Below are positions 50,051 through 63,271 of a DNA stretch of 64,000 nt, in pieces. Each line of letters starts with the position of its first letter. The stretch's first letter is position 1. The DNA comes from Pontederia crassipes. Lineage: Eukaryota > Streptophyta > Magnoliopsida > Commelinales > Pontederiaceae. Both the position numbers and the translations under genes were made by a program. The notes under the pieces are model-generated. The model saw only the letters and a program-made list of their open reading frames with translations. It had not been told where the DNA came from and did no database searches. The DNA is taken from assembly GCA_030549335.1 (NCBI GenBank), contig CM060190.1:70260118-70324117 (forward strand), written 5' to 3'.

Positions 50051-50726
50051 ATGGGTGGTGGATATGAACCTCCACCTGGTTCCACGGAGAAAGGATTCCT
50101 CTCAAACATAGTCCATGGACTTAGCGGTCATCCGCCGGGATACTACGGCGGCGGCTATCCCCCGCAGCATGGACCATATGGCTACCCCCCGCCGCCGCCG
50201 CCTCCGCCGCATGGCTACCCGCCTCATAGTTATCCACCATCCGGCTATCCGCCGGCGGGTTACCCTCCTGGTCCGTCAGCACCACCTTATCACGGAGGTA
50301 TCAGTTAGTACGAAACTTTGACACGTTGTTGCACGTCCTTAGTTATCATCTTATCTTTACTATTAGCATAAGTTCAAGTTCAACTTTGGTTGCATGTTGT
50401 TGAACAATGCGTATTGTCCAACAAATCTGAGATATGTATTTTTTTCTGTATATGCTTCATCTAGAAAATTTGTTCTGCGTGCAGGAGCGCATGGATCTGG
50501 AATGGCAGGGATGTTGGCAGGCGGCGCAGCGGCGGCCGCCGCAGCTTACGGGGCGCACCACTTGGCACACGGCGGGCACGGGATGTTCCACCACCACCAC
50601 CACGGCCACCATGGCCACCACGGCGCGTTCATGCACCATGGAAAGTTTAAGCACGGCAAGCACATGGGACCCTGGGGGCACGGCAAGCACGGCATGTTCG
50701 GGGGCAAGTTCAAGAAGTGGAAGTGA
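50051..50726 (+). CDS. Glycine-rich protein A3-like (XYPP repeats, His-rich tail)
   Basis: Two coding exons, 50051-50297 and 50485-50726, give 162 residues. A leader intron (about 49491-50030) precedes the start. The N-terminal half starts MGGGYEPPPGSTEKGFLSN and then carries tyrosine-proline repeats (GYPPQ, YGYPPPPPPPPHGYPP, SGYPPAGYPP). A short Ala/Gly hydrophobic stretch (GMAGMLAGGAAAAAAAYGAH) follows, then a His/Gly/Lys tail (GHHGHHGAFMHHGKFKHGKH) ending KFKKWK. This order matches glycine-rich protein A3 and related XYPPX proteins. The function is not established; the tail could bind metal or be nucleic-acid binding. There is no signal peptide. The leader intron is typical of highly expressed plant genes. 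Confidence 0.85.
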
Positions 50727-51003
50727 TGTTAAAGTTGTAGTGCTCGTGCGATCGATCATGGACGATGCAGATGCTACCTTAGGGCCGGCCATGGCGTATA
50801 CTTTGAACGTTCTTGTTATTATTGTGTTTATATATGATAAGAATGTATTGACATATAATATATACACATTTTAAATCTTAGTGCATATTTGTGAATTTGG
50901 AGAAGGATTTGCAAAATCCAACATCTTTTCTGTTCAGCATTTTAAGGATCTGCCTCAAAGATGTATTCAAGATTTCCGATTCTATGAATGCTAATGCCTA
51001 GAT
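50727..51003. other. GRP 3' region
   Basis: 3' untranslated sequence of the GRP gene, then short spacer up to the Gypsy LTR. Confidence 0.5.
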
Positions 51004-53491
51004 TTACTGCCCTTCTCGAACTTAACTCTGTTGTATGCGTAAATTCGTCTAAATTCGTCTATACATTATGTACAATAATTTATATATCTCTTTACAGATA
51101 ATTAACTTCAAAATTTTAACATTACAATTATAAGGATATTATTGACAATTCAACGAATAACAAAAAGCATGTGTAAGTGAGCTCACTCACAAACTCTCAA
51201 ATCAAAATCACGAGTCAAACGCTCGTAAAACATATAACGTGAGCGTCCATCGCATCACATCATAAATTTAACATCTCACAAAATCTTGCAAGCATTCTTC
51301 AAACTAACAATACGTATAAGAAGACAAATGAAATACAAGATAACTAACATATCGCTCACGCCTCTCACACATGATAGATTCCTATCCCTTTATAGTTCTT
51401 AATTTATGCTAAGCAAATAAGTATGTAAGACTTTCATTCAGTACCTGAAAAAAAAATTTAAATAAAAGGAGTGAGCATAAAGAGGCTCAGTGAGTAAAAC
51501 GACTCTCTCAAATATTAAAACAGCGAAGGAAAAATTAACTTTTTTATTTTTAAAAATTATTCCAAACCTTTCTCATTACTCCAAAAAAAATTATTAAAAT
51601 AATTATCATACCGAAATGAATGCTATGAATGCACATGTATGATAAAAAAATATCATAAAATCTTAAAAAAACATCATCAAATATGGATATCCAATCTCCT
51701 CAATGGAGGAATCAATCTCACCCCTCGTATCCCATTGTCATAGGGTGGTTGTTCTAACTCCGTCCCTCGTATTCCATTGACACAGAACGTTGAACTGTCC
51801 ATATCCTAGTGACACTAGTTTTTATCTCTTCTTTCCATTCATCGTATCTCATTGACACATGATGATTGTTCTAATTTCACCCTTCATATCACGATATTGA
51901 CATGAGGTGTTGAACCTGCTCTTCGTATCCCATTGACATAAAGCATACCGAACCCTAAATCGGTCTATCCGGAGTTAACCAATCCTCCGAGGTGAAAATA
52001 TTCCGTCTTATGCAGATTTTACATGTAATGCATGAATGCAATTTCAAAATGAAAATCTAAAACTTGAAATCATTATCCTAAAAAATATTTCATTTCAAAA
52101 GTAAATCCCTCATTTCAGGTGACAGAAAAAACTTCTATCAATTAAAGACTTACACAATTCATAATAAAACATCACAAGTCATATGAGAGCACATATAAAA
52201 AACATACGAATAAATAATTTTTACATGGGAAAACTATCACAAAAATTAATTACATCGGATGGGACAATGTCATCACTCAAAAGAGTTAAGTGATTCATAT
52301 CAATTGAGATAAGTTCCCTCACCTTGGATTCGTCGAGTCTTCAAATTATCCCCTCGTCCGAATCCAAACAAAAGTAAACACAACATATCATATCCATTAC
52401 TTGATAAATTAATATTATTAAAATTTAATTGATAATTCACACTTCGTAATAATTTAACGTACTTATCATAAGTTAAGTCATATTATGGATTTGCTAAAAT
52501 ACTTACCGAGAAAAAAAATGCCGCGTCGTCTAGTAACCGCCTAATCGAATCTAAACAACCAAACCGTCGCCTTCCATTAATAACCCCTATAAGCGAAGTT
52601 CAAATCAATTTTTAAGACAACTTCCAATTAAAAATTTCACTACATTATAAAAATTCACTTCTAGTTATCCGAGCATTCATACCACAACTTAACCACCGCT
52701 CTCAAAATCACCACCTCACCCGCCAAAATGTCGAAAAGCCGTCGAACGTCTTATTCATCTATAATAAAATAAGTTACTTTAAATTTGTTCACATCACTAA
52801 AATCTAATCAAATGCACATTCTTATTCGCTTACCAACCACGATACGAGAACGAGTCGCCAGTAAGGTCGTCGAAGAACGATCGGAATCCGAAACCTACGA
52901 ACCTAAAAGGATTAGCGACTAATTATTATTCGAACAACAATTTGATTTCTTTTTGCCTCATGTGTGCACCTACCAGAACGTCGAGATGAGCTTGACCAAA
53001 GTTCTCCGTCGGTTCACCGAAAAGCTCATCGGAAAAGTTTGACGAAAAGCCTCAAATCTTGACCTCCTATGTGATTTGGAATAAAAACCCCTCAAAATGA
53101 TCCTAATTGACCTGAGAATGATATACAACTCACCAGGAGAAGGATCGGTGTGAATCGAAGTCGAAATTATCGCCGACGGATTTTTCGTCTTCCTCGTATT
53201 TTACCCTCACTGCATTGCGCACAGTGGACCGATAATCTCACACCATATGTCAAAATATTCATCTCGGTATCCTCTTTCCAAAGACACCTCACACGCGAAA
53301 AATGATGACCGAACGAAGGAGAACGAAGCGTCAAAAGGGCGACGGCTAGAGAGTCACGCGGGTTCTTTAGCACGTCGGGAGAGAGGAAGACGAGCGATCC
53401 ATTTTATTCTTTTTTTCTGATGTCCTTTCCTACGCAAGGTTCAAAATGTCCTTCCCTTTTAAACTTAATTACATTTTTTTAAAACGTTACA
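51004..53491 (-). repeat. 3' LTR of the Gypsy element
   Basis: Matches 60660-63271 over nearly its full length and, on the minus strand, begins TGTAACGTTTT. The other end is shorter than its partner: about 130 bp near the terminus (between TGCCCTTCT and GTAAATTCGTC) is missing. The exact left border is uncertain by some tens of bases. Confidence 0.8.
51715..51960. repeat. Degenerate ~55-bp tandem repeats inside the Gypsy LTR
   Basis: The word CTCGTATCCCATTGACACA recurs about four or five times with variation, separated by short variable spacers. The partner LTR has the matching set at about 61490-61720. Confidence 0.7.
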
Positions 53492-53559
53492 AATACAATA
53501 CCCATAACAAAAATTTCGTCCTCGAAATTCAAACTAACCTGAAAATCAGAAAAGATGAT

Positions 53560-56500
53560 GATAGAAAGGATGAGGATAGTTTTTCAGCATATCCTCCTCC
53601 AACTCCCATGTAGCCTCTCTCTCCGTATGATTCTTTCATAGCACTCTAATCATAGGTATCTCACGTTTGCGTAACTGTCGTACCTCACGTGCTAATATCT
53701 AAGCTGGCTCCTCCCAATATGTCATATTCTCATGTATATCCACTAGTTGTGCCTCAATTTGTTGATCTTCTCTAAGCAAACATTTCCGCAGCATCGATAT
53801 GTGAAACACATTATGAATCATCGCTAATGGTGGTGGCAATGCAAGGCGATAAGGCACGGGTACTACTCTCTCAAGCACCTCGTAGGGTCCGATAAATCTG
53901 TAACTCAACTTTTCTTTCTTTCCAAATCGAAAAGCACCTTTCCAAGAAGAAATCTTCAACAAAACTTTATCTCCGACTGCATATTGTCTCTCACACCATG
54001 ACTTGTCCGCTAATGCTTTCTGACGATCGTGAGCTTCCTTGATTCTTTTTCGGATAATACTAATTTTGTCCACGGTCTCCCGAACTAAGTCTACATCCGT
54101 CTGTCTTTCACCCTCTTCATCCCAACATATGAGGGTACAACATCTTCGTCCATACAAAGCTTCAAATGGCGCCATGCGAATGGTGGATTGATAACCATTA
54201 TTATATGGAAACTCGGTCAATGCTAAATGATCATTCCAACATTCACCACGACCCATCGCACTAGCTCTTAACATATCTTTCAATGTCTGTATCGTCTGCT
54301 CAGCCTGTCCATCAGTCTGTGGATGAAAGACCGTACTAAAATGCAACTTCGTCCTTAAGAACTCATGTAATTTTTTCCAAAATCTGAATGTGAATCTAGG
54401 GTCTCTATAAAAAATAATGACTTTTGGTATGTCATGTAATCGAATAATCTCATCAATGAATAATCGTACTAACTGCTCCAATGAGTAAGTAATCTTGATG
54501 ATTAAAAAATGTGCTGATTTTATCAGTCTATCCACTATCACCCACACAACATTGTGACCCTTTTTAGTGACTGGTAAATCTGTCACAAAATTCATATTAA
54601 CCTTTTCTCATTTCTACTCATGTATAGGTAATGAATTCAACTTACCACAAGGAGCTTGATGTTCAGCCTTAACTTGCTGACATACCAAACAATGAGATAC
54701 AAATTTAGTCACGTTCTTCTTCATTCCTGATAAAAAATAATTTTACCGTATATTTCTATACATCTTGGTGCGACTTGGATTTAATGAATATGCTGCATTA
54801 TGACTTTCTTGCATCACTTCCTCTCTCAAATCATATGCTCTAGGTACAAATAATATATCTTGGTACATGAGAGTCCCGTCCTTGCTTACATGATAATATT
54901 TTTCACCATGACTAACCTTTAGTTGATCCAAAAGCATAAAAGTGCCTATGTTAACCTTTTGTACCTTTAGAATCCTATCTAATAATACTGGCCTCACATA
55001 GAGGTTGCACAACAAAGCTCCATAGCTATCCACTCTTAAGTGGCAAATCATCCTCGTAAGCTCTTCAACAGGAGAGATCCCGCCTAAGTCCTCTAGTGTC
55101 CCACCATCTCTGAACTTTCGGCCCATCGCATCAACAACTACATTTGCTTTTCTTGAATGATATTCCATTGTTAGGTCATAATTCTTAATTAACTCCAACC
55201 ATCTTCGTTATCTCTGATTAAGTTCTTTTTGTATCTTTAACTTTTTCAAACTTTTATGATCAGTGAAAATCTGGACATGCTCGCCAAATAAGTAATGTCT
55301 CCATATCTTCAACGCAAATACTATAGCCGCCAACTCTAAGTCATAAGTAGGATAATTGACTTCATGTGATCTCAACTTCTTCGATGCATAAGCAAATTAC
55401 CTTTCTATGTTGCATCAAGACACATACAAGTTCCTGACGTGAAACATCACTATAAAGCACAAAATTTTCTCTATCTTCTGGTAAGGTCAAAATCGGCGCT
55501 GACATCAATCTATTCTTCAATTCTCGAAAATTGTTCTCACACTTCTCTATCCAAACAATTTTGACATTCTTCCTTAGCAACTGAGTAAGTGATCAAGCAA
55601 CGATAGAAAATTTCTGCACAAACCTCCTATAGTAACCTGCCAATATAAGAAAACTACGAATCTCTCTTGCATTTCTTGATGCTTCCCACTTCACATCAGC
55701 TTCTATTTTGGAAGAATCAATTAACACTCCATCAGCTGATATGACATGCCCAAAAAATACCACTCTATCTATCCAGAATTCACATTTGGAAAACTTAGCA
55801 AACAACATGTTCAGCTTCAAGGTCTCCAACACTGTCCTCAAGTGTTGCTCATATTCACTTTTGCTAGATGAATAGATTAAAATGTCATCAATAAATACAA
55901 TGACAAACACATCAAGAAATTCTCGAAGTACTATATTCATCAACCCCATGAATGCTGCAGGAGCATTCGTCAACCCAAAAGACATCACTAAAAACTCGTA
56001 ATGCCTATATCTAGTGTGAAATGCGGTCTTCTTCACATCCTCATCTTTGATCTGCAATTGATGATATCTGGACCTCAAGTCAATCTTGGATGAGACTTTT
56101 GAACCACGCAATTGATCAAACAAATCATCTATCATCGATAAGGGATATCGATTCTTTATGATCACCTTATTCAGCTGTCTATAGTTAATGCACATCCTCA
56201 TTGAGCCATCTTTCTTCTTCACAAATAGTATAGGAGCTCTCCAAGGTGACACACTGGGCCGGATCAAACCCAAATCAAGCAACTCTTGTAATTGCTTCTT
56301 CAACTCCTCAAGCTCAATGGGTGTCATTCTATATGGAGGAATGAAGATTGGTATTGTACCTAGAATCAACTCTATTTCAAAATCCATCTCTCTTTGTGGT
56401 AGTAGACTAGGCAATGCCTCAGGAAAACATCAGAAAACTCCTGCACAATAGACAACTCTTCAAACTTAGGTGGCTCACGATTTCAAATCATGAATATGAG

Positions 56501-56681
56501 CTAAGTAATCATCACACCCTTCAAATAGTATTTTTCTGACTACCATAGTGGATATCACATAAGTAGGTAGCATTCTCCTATCACCTCTGAAAATTACCTC
56601 CTCACTATAAGGCAATGTCAATTTCACTTCTTTAGCAAAACAATCCACTACTGCCCGGTAAGTGCAAAGCCAATCCATGTC
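53560..56681 (-). pseudogene. Gypsy pol: end of protease, reverse transcriptase, RNase H, integrase, chromodomain-like tail
   Basis: Minus-strand segments in order: protease end to RT start (56475-56678, from MDWLCTYRAVVDCF), reverse transcriptase (55593-56414, with [20 protein letters not shown] and the FIDDILIYS catalytic box), an RNase H piece (55362-55580), RNase H end plus integrase zinc region (54743-55198; ...MQESHNAAYS and, further on, CLVCQQ), integrase core (53699-54595, starting MNFVTDLPVTKKG) and a chromodomain-like tail after a stop (about 53600-53698). Several stops and frame changes separate these, so no functional polyprotein is made. Confidence 0.88.
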
Positions 56682-58966
56682 TTCTTATACGAATTGCTAG
56701 TTTGAATAATGCTTGAAAGATTTTGTGAGATGTTAGATTTATGATGTCGCAATGGACACTCACGTTATATGATTTACGAGCATCTGGCTCGTGATTTTAG
56801 TTTGAGAGTAAGCTTGTGACTCACTATTTTGGGCATGTGTCATACCCTTTTTGCTATTCGTTGAATTGCCAGTAATGTCATTACAATATCCTATGATGTT
56901 AAAGTTTTAAAGTTAATTGTTTGTGAAGAGATATATATGAATTGTTGTACATGACGTATAGACGAATTTACGTATACGTTATGCCAAATTTTTTGGAAAT
57001 TTCTAGAGTTAATTTATTTTTTAAACGTTGATTTTTCGTCGAAGATTTGAATTTAAATTTAAACGACTGATTTTCGATTTCACCCCTTGTGGTGCCAAAA
57101 CGAGTAAAAGGGTGTCACAAGTTAAATCAGAGCTTAAGGATTAGATCCAAATCACGAAGTGTGAGTATGAATGGGTAGTTGCATATTATGTTTGTGTATG
57201 TATTATTGCATATGAAATTTTTAGAAAATTGCATTGTGAATTTATGCTATGTGCATATATATATGAACTAGAACATAGGGGACAACATTATGCTGAATTA
57301 TTTTATGTTATGTTGTAAAATTATTGTTAGTGAATAACCTTAATGGGATATTGATATGAATGAAATTATATGTTAAATGCTTAAAGGAACCATCGTGCCA
57401 GGAGGTATGATGGAAAGATATATTATTGTAATGAGTTGTTAAGTAATGATTTTAGTGATTAGATTTTTATGGAATTCACTAAGAAAGTTTGTGGTATTAA
57501 ATGCAATATGGCGTCCATGACCCGATAGAAAAGGTCGTGTTGGAGTGGACGATTCAGGAGGATCTGGGACCGGAGTCGGCTCCCATGCGGGAGCAACTTG
57601 CGATGAGGTTCGAGTCGAGTCACAAACTCAGCACTTGCCCCCGATGTTGAGACTTTGTCTAGCCGCATTGACTTACTAGTGCGCCAAATTAAGTTGAATG
57701 GTGTCGTTGAATTTGAAGGAGAGCAAGATCCAGCTAAGGCATGACTAAGACTGGGCACGAGGTAGGCCGAGCTAGGCTTCCACTTAAATAGTCCAAGTCT
57801 TTTGCAAAATAAAAGTATTTAAACTTGGCCTATAGCCTGAAATAAGCTATAAATATAAACTTAACCAGGCTTGTTTGATTAACTTTTAATGTCTGGCCTA
57901 GCTTATTAGCATGTTAAGCCAAACATATTTTTTGATGATTTATTAGATTAAATATAATAAATCTTATTTATTAAAGAAACAATAAATATGAACTAAATAA
58001 AAGAGACACCACTAATATATTGAATTCTTATATTAGATGATGATAATTGAAACGTGTGTTTAAGATGATGGATTTAGATGATGACAAGAAAATGTCATGT
58101 ATTGAATTCTTATTAACTGAAGGTGTTTTTTTCTGGTGGGAGGACAAATATGAAGAATGTGGGCCCACCTGGACATGGGAGGACTTCAAAAAAAATTTTA
58201 CAGTTTTTACATTCCAATTTCACATAGTGCTAAAAAGGTGAGAGACTTTATAAATTTGAGACAGGAGTATTATTCAGTGGCCGCCTATACTATCAAATTT
58301 GAACAATTGTGTAAGTTTTGCTCAGAATTGGTATCCACAGATGAGAAGAAGAAGATCATTTACATGGAGAAGTTGGCACATAAGATCAAAACTTAAATTA
58401 CTTGCATTGAATGTAGAACACATGTGGAAGCAAAGAATTTGGCACTTAAGACTGAGGAACAAGTGGAGGAAAGCAAAATGTGAGTAAATCCTAACAAAAA
58501 GCGATAGGAGATGGATCAAGGTAGCTTCAATCCAAAGAGGGAAAGAGTTGATGCATGCTTTCAACCACCAACATTTAGAGGGATATCTAGCATGATTGGA
58601 GGACGAGGTAATCAGATGACTGATTTCATAATTCATGATCAGGGATATCAGATGAGAGATCATAGTATGGATGCAGTATGGTGTGGCACTTGTGGAAAGC
58701 GTCACCCGGGTATATGCTGGTCGGACTACATGCTTTAATTGTGGTGAGAAAGAGCATAAGAAATTTGAATGTACCAAATTAGCAGCTGCTACACAGATTT
58801 CAAATGCTCGTGATGGACCGTGGATTGCTCCACGACAGGTTGGTACTACAGGGAGGACCCCATCTACTAATTCTCAAAATAAGAGAAAAGCTATTATCGA
58901 TGCAGCCAGTGGACAGAGAGTTGATAAGGGGGACATCCTAGGATTTATGCCATGACTCGCTCCATA
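56682..58966 (+). mobile_element. Inverted copy of the Gypsy element's 5' end, inserted in its protease
   Basis: Oriented plus, opposite to the host element. It contains ~440 bp of LTR (equivalent to about 60660-61080 of the right LTR), the LTR end ...GGTGTCACA at 57119, a primer-site region, and gag up to GCCATGACTCG at 58966. The minus-strand protease reads into it from the right (LFDPGASYSFV ends at about 58967) and resumes on its left at MDWL (56678). The protease has therefore lost roughly 50-60 codons and gained this 2.3-kb inversion. gag here is broken and includes the zinc knuckle CFNCGEKEHKKFEC. Confidence 0.85.
57745..58046. mobile_element. ~300-bp insertion inside the inverted gag copy
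   Basis: The minus-strand gag runs continuously from GATCCTGCTAAGGC to GGAACGTGTGTTCAAG. The inverted copy has about 300 bp of AT-rich sequence between those points (from about GACTGGGCACGAGGTAGG to TTAGATGATGATAATT). It is absent from the other gag, so it entered after the two copies separated. No clear terminal repeats are seen; the family is unknown. Confidence 0.5.
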
Positions 58967-60264
58967 AAGGATCCACATGCATATGAAACAAATGAATATG
59001 ATGCACCGGGGTCAAATAAAGTAGTCATATACTTCTTATCGATAAGAATCGAACCTGTAACCACCTCAGGACTGGCGGCTGTCTTCTCACGAGTCATGGC
59101 ATAAACCCTAAGTTGTCCCCCTTATCAACTCTCTGTCCACTGGCTACATCGATAATAGCTTTTCTCTTATTCTGAGAATTAGTAGATGGGGTCCTCCCTG
59201 TAGTATCAACCTGTCGTGGAGCAATCCGCGGTCCACCACGAGCATTTGAAATCTGTGTAGCAGCTACTAATTTGGTACATTCAAATTTCTTATGCTCTTT
59301 CTCACCACAATTAAAGCATGTAGGTACTCTGCTCGTATCCGACCAGCATATACCCGGGTGATGTTTTCCACAAGTGCCACACCATAGTGCATCCATACTA
59401 TGATCTCTCATCAGATATTCTCGATCATGAATCATGAAATCAATGATATGATTACCTCGTCCTCCAATCATGCTAGATATCCCTCTAAATGATAGTGGAT
59501 GAAAGCATGCATCCACTCTTTCCCTCTTTGGATTGAAGCTACCTTGACCCATCTCCTGTCGCTTTTTGTTAAGATTTGTCCACATTTTGCTTTTCTCCAC
59601 TTGTTCCTCAGTCTTAAATGTCAAATTCTTTACTTCCACATATGTTTTGCATTCAGTACAAACAATTTGAGTTTTGATCTTACATGTCAGCTTCTCCATG
59701 TAAATGATCTTCTTCTCGTCTGTGGACACTAATTCTGGGCAAAACTTACACAATTGTTCAAATTTGATAGTATAGGCAGTCACTGAATCATTCCCCTGTT
59801 TCAAATTTATAAAGTCTCTCACCTTCTTAGCACTATGTGAAACAGAGATGTAAAAACTACATAATTGTTTCTTGAAGTCCTCCCATGTCCGGGGGGGCTC
59901 ACATTCTTCATATTTGTCCTCCCACTAGGACAAAGCACTCTCAATCAATAAGAATTCAATACATCATATCTTCTTGTCATCATCTTGAACACACGTTCCA
60001 ATTGTTTCAGCCATGCCTCAGCCTTAGCAGGATCTTGCTCTCCTTCAAATTCAACGACACCATTAAACTTAATTTGGTGCACTAATAAATCAATGCGGCT
60101 AGACAAAGCCTCAACATCGAGGGCAAGTAGCATCCTCTAATATGTGTTTGTGGCTCGACTCGGATCTCATCACGAGTTCCTCCCGCATGGGAGCCAACTC
60201 CGGTCACAGATCCTCCTGAACCGTTCACTCCAACACGACCTCTCTGTCGAGTCGCGAGCGCCAT
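58967..60264 (-). pseudogene. Gypsy gag and start of protease
   Basis: From MALATRQRGRVGVNGSGGSV (60264) through gag (59094-59822 keeps the longest open stretch, with the zinc knuckle CFNCGEKEHKKFEC) into the protease (ILIDKKYMTTLFDPGASYSF, active-site Asp in DPGAS). Frames change at about 60080 and 59830-59945 and stops are present, so it is not translatable as one protein. The sequence closely matches the inverted copy at 57480-58966. Confidence 0.85.
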
Positions 60265-60642
60265 ACTGCATTTAATACCACAAACTTTCTAAGTAAATCC
60301 CATAAAAATCTAATCATTAAAATCATTACTTAACAACTCATTACAATAATATATCTATCTATCATACATCCTAGCACGATGGTTCCTTTAAGCATTTAAC
60401 ATATAATTTCATTCATATCGATATCTCATTAAGTTTATTCACTAACAACAATCTTATACCATAACATAAAATAATTCAACAAAATGTTGTCACATATGTT
60501 CTAGTTCATATATATATATATGCACATAACATAAATTCACAATGCAATTTCCTCAAAATTTCATATGCAATAATACATATACAAACATAATATGCAACTA
60601 TCCATTCATACCCACACTCCGTGTTTTGGATCTAATCCTTAA

Positions 60643-60654
60643 GCTCTAATACCA
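60643..60654 (-). other. Primer-binding site of the Gypsy element
   Basis: The minus strand reads TGGTATTAGAGC five bases inside the right LTR: the initiator tRNA-Met complement with one change (C to T). Confidence 0.75.
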
Positions 60655-60659
60655 TAACT

Positions 60660-63271
60660 TGTGATGCCCTTCTACTCGTTTTGGCGCCACAAGGGTGAAA
60701 TTGGAAACCAATCGTTTAAATTCAAATTCAAATCTTCAACGGAAAACCAACGTTTCAAAACTAAACCAACTCTGAAAATTTCCAAAAATTTGGGCATGAC
60801 ATATGAGTAAATTCGTCTATACGTCATGTACAACAATTCATATATATATCTTCATGGACAATTAAGTTCAAAGCCTTAATATTATAGGCAATTATAAGGA
60901 CATTACTGACAATTCAACGAATAGCAAAAAGGATAGGACACATGCCCAAAATAATGAGTCACAAGCTCACTCTCACACGAAAATCACTCGTAAATCATAT
61001 AACGTGAGCGTCCATCGCCCAACATCATAAATCTAACATCTCACAAAATCTTGCAAGCATTCTTCAAACTAGCAATTCGTATAAAAAGGCAAATGAAATA
61101 CAAGATAACTAAAATATCGATCACGCCTCTCACACACGACAGATCCCTGCCCCTTTATATTTCTTATTTTATGCCAAGCAAGCAAGCATGTAAGACTTTC
61201 ATTCAGTACCTGAAAAAAAAAATTAAACAAAAAGAGTGAGCATAAAGAGGCTCAGTGAGTAAAACGACTATTTCAAATATTAAAACAACGAAGGAAAAAT
61301 CAATCTTTTCATTTTCAAAAATTATTCCAAACCTTTCTCATTTCTCCAAGAAAATTTATTAAAATAATTATCATACCGAAATGAATGCTATGAATGCACA
61401 TGCATGATAAAAAGATATCATAAAACTTAAGCAAACATCATTAAATATGGATATCCAATCTCCTCAATTGAGGAATCAATCTAATCCCTCGTATCCCATT
61501 GACACAGGATGGTAGTTTTAACTTCGTCCCTCGTATCCCATTAACACAAGACGTTGAACTGCCCTTCGTATCCCATTGACACAAGGCTTCTTATCTCTCC
61601 TTTCCATCCCTCGTATCCATTGACACATGATGGTTATTCTAATTCCACCATTCGTATCACTATATTGAATCGAAGTGTTGAATTAGCTTTTCGTATTCTA
61701 TTGACACAGAGCATACCGAACCCCAAATTGGTCTACCCAGAATTAGCTAATCCTTCGAGGTGAAAACACTCCGTCTTATGCGGATTTTACATGTAATACA
61801 TGAATGCAATTTCAAAATGAAAATCTAAAATTTGAAATCATTATACTAAAAAAACATTCCATTTCAAAAGTAAATCCCTCATTTCAAGTGATAGGAGAAA
61901 CTTCTATCAATTAAAGACTTGCACAATTCGTAATAAAACATCACAAGTCATATGAGAGCACATATAAAAAGCATATGAATAAATGATTTTTACATGGGAA
62001 AACTATCACGAAAATTAATCCCACATCGGATGAGACAATGTCACCACTCAAAGGAGTTAGGTGGTTCATATCAATTGAGATAAATTCCCTCACCTTGAAT
62101 TCGTCGAGTCTTCAAATTATCCCCTCGTCCGAATCCAAACAAAAGTAAACACAACCTATCATATCCATTACTTGATAAATTAATATTATTAAAAGTTAAT
62201 TGATATTTCACTATTCGCAACAATTCAACGTACTTATCATAAGCTAAGTCATATTATGGATTTGCTAAAGTACTTACCGAGAAGGAAAAGAATGCCTCAT
62301 CGTCTAACCGCCTAATCGAATCTAAACAACCGAACCGTCGCCTCCCATTAACAACCCCTATAAGCGAAGTTCAAATCAATGTTTAAGACAACTTTCAATT
62401 AAGAATTTCACTACATTATAAAAATTCACTTCTAATTATCCGAACATTCATACCACAACTTAACCACCATTCTTAAAATCACCGCCGCACCCGCCAAAAT
62501 GTCGAAAAGTCATCGAACGCCTTATTCATCCATAATAAAATAAATTACTTTAAATTTGTTCACATCACAGAAATCTAATCAAATGCACATTCTTATTCGC
62601 TTACCAATCACGATACGAGAACGAGTCGGCGGTAAGGTTGCCGGAGAACGATCGGAATCCGAAACCTACGAACCTAAAAGGATTAACGACTAATTATTAT
62701 CCGAACAGCAATCTGATTTCTTTTTGCCTCATGTGTACACCTACCAGAACGTCGAGATGAGCTTGACCGAAGTTCTCCGTCGGTTCATCGGAAAGCTCGT
62801 CGGAAAAGTTTGTCAAAAAGCCTCAAATCTCGACCTCCTACGTGATTTGGAATAAAGACATGATTAAAACCCCTCAAAATGATCCTAATCAACCCGAGAA
62901 TGATGTAGAACTCACCAGGAGAATGATCGACACGAATCGGAGTTGAAATCATCGCCGACGAATTTTCCGTCTTCCTCGCGTTTTAACCTCACTGCGTCAC
63001 GCACAGTGGATCGATCATCTCATACCATATGTTAAAATGTTCGTCTCGTCGTTCTCTTTCCAAAAACACTTCACACGCAAAAAATGGTGAGCGGACGAAG
63101 AACGGAGCATCGAAAGAGGCGACGACTGAAGAGTCATGCTGATATTGTACCACATCGGGAGAGAGGAGGACGAGCGATCCCTTTTATTTTTTTTCTGATG
63201 TCCTTTCATGCACAAGGTTCAAAATGTCCTTCCCTTTTAAACTTAATTACACTTTTTTTTTAAACGTTACA
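60660..63271 (-). repeat. 5' LTR of the Gypsy element
   Basis: About 2.6 kb. On the minus strand it begins TGTAACG and ends GGGCATCACA. It contains the same degenerate 55-bp repeats as the other LTR (about 61490-61720). Small frames inside it are not conserved and are taken as noncoding. Confidence 0.85.

Larger units (their letters stand above)
51004..63271 (-). mobile_element. Gypsy LTR retrotransposon, Tekay-like chromovirus, rearranged
   Basis: About 12.3 kb on the minus strand with ~2.5-kb LTRs at both ends, a primer site, gag, protease, reverse transcriptase, RNase H, integrase and a chromodomain-like C-terminus. Long LTRs and the chromodomain-like end (HTEREATWELEED) place it with Tekay/Del chromoviruses. 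It is coding-defective: stops and frameshifts throughout, and a 2.3-kb inverted fragment sits in the protease. No clean target duplication is visible because the left LTR end looks eroded. Confidence 0.85.

Noticed and set aside
51715-51960. Possible CRISPR-like array of repeated words
   Set aside because: Plant nuclear context, imperfect repeats with no regular unique spacers, and location inside an LTR.
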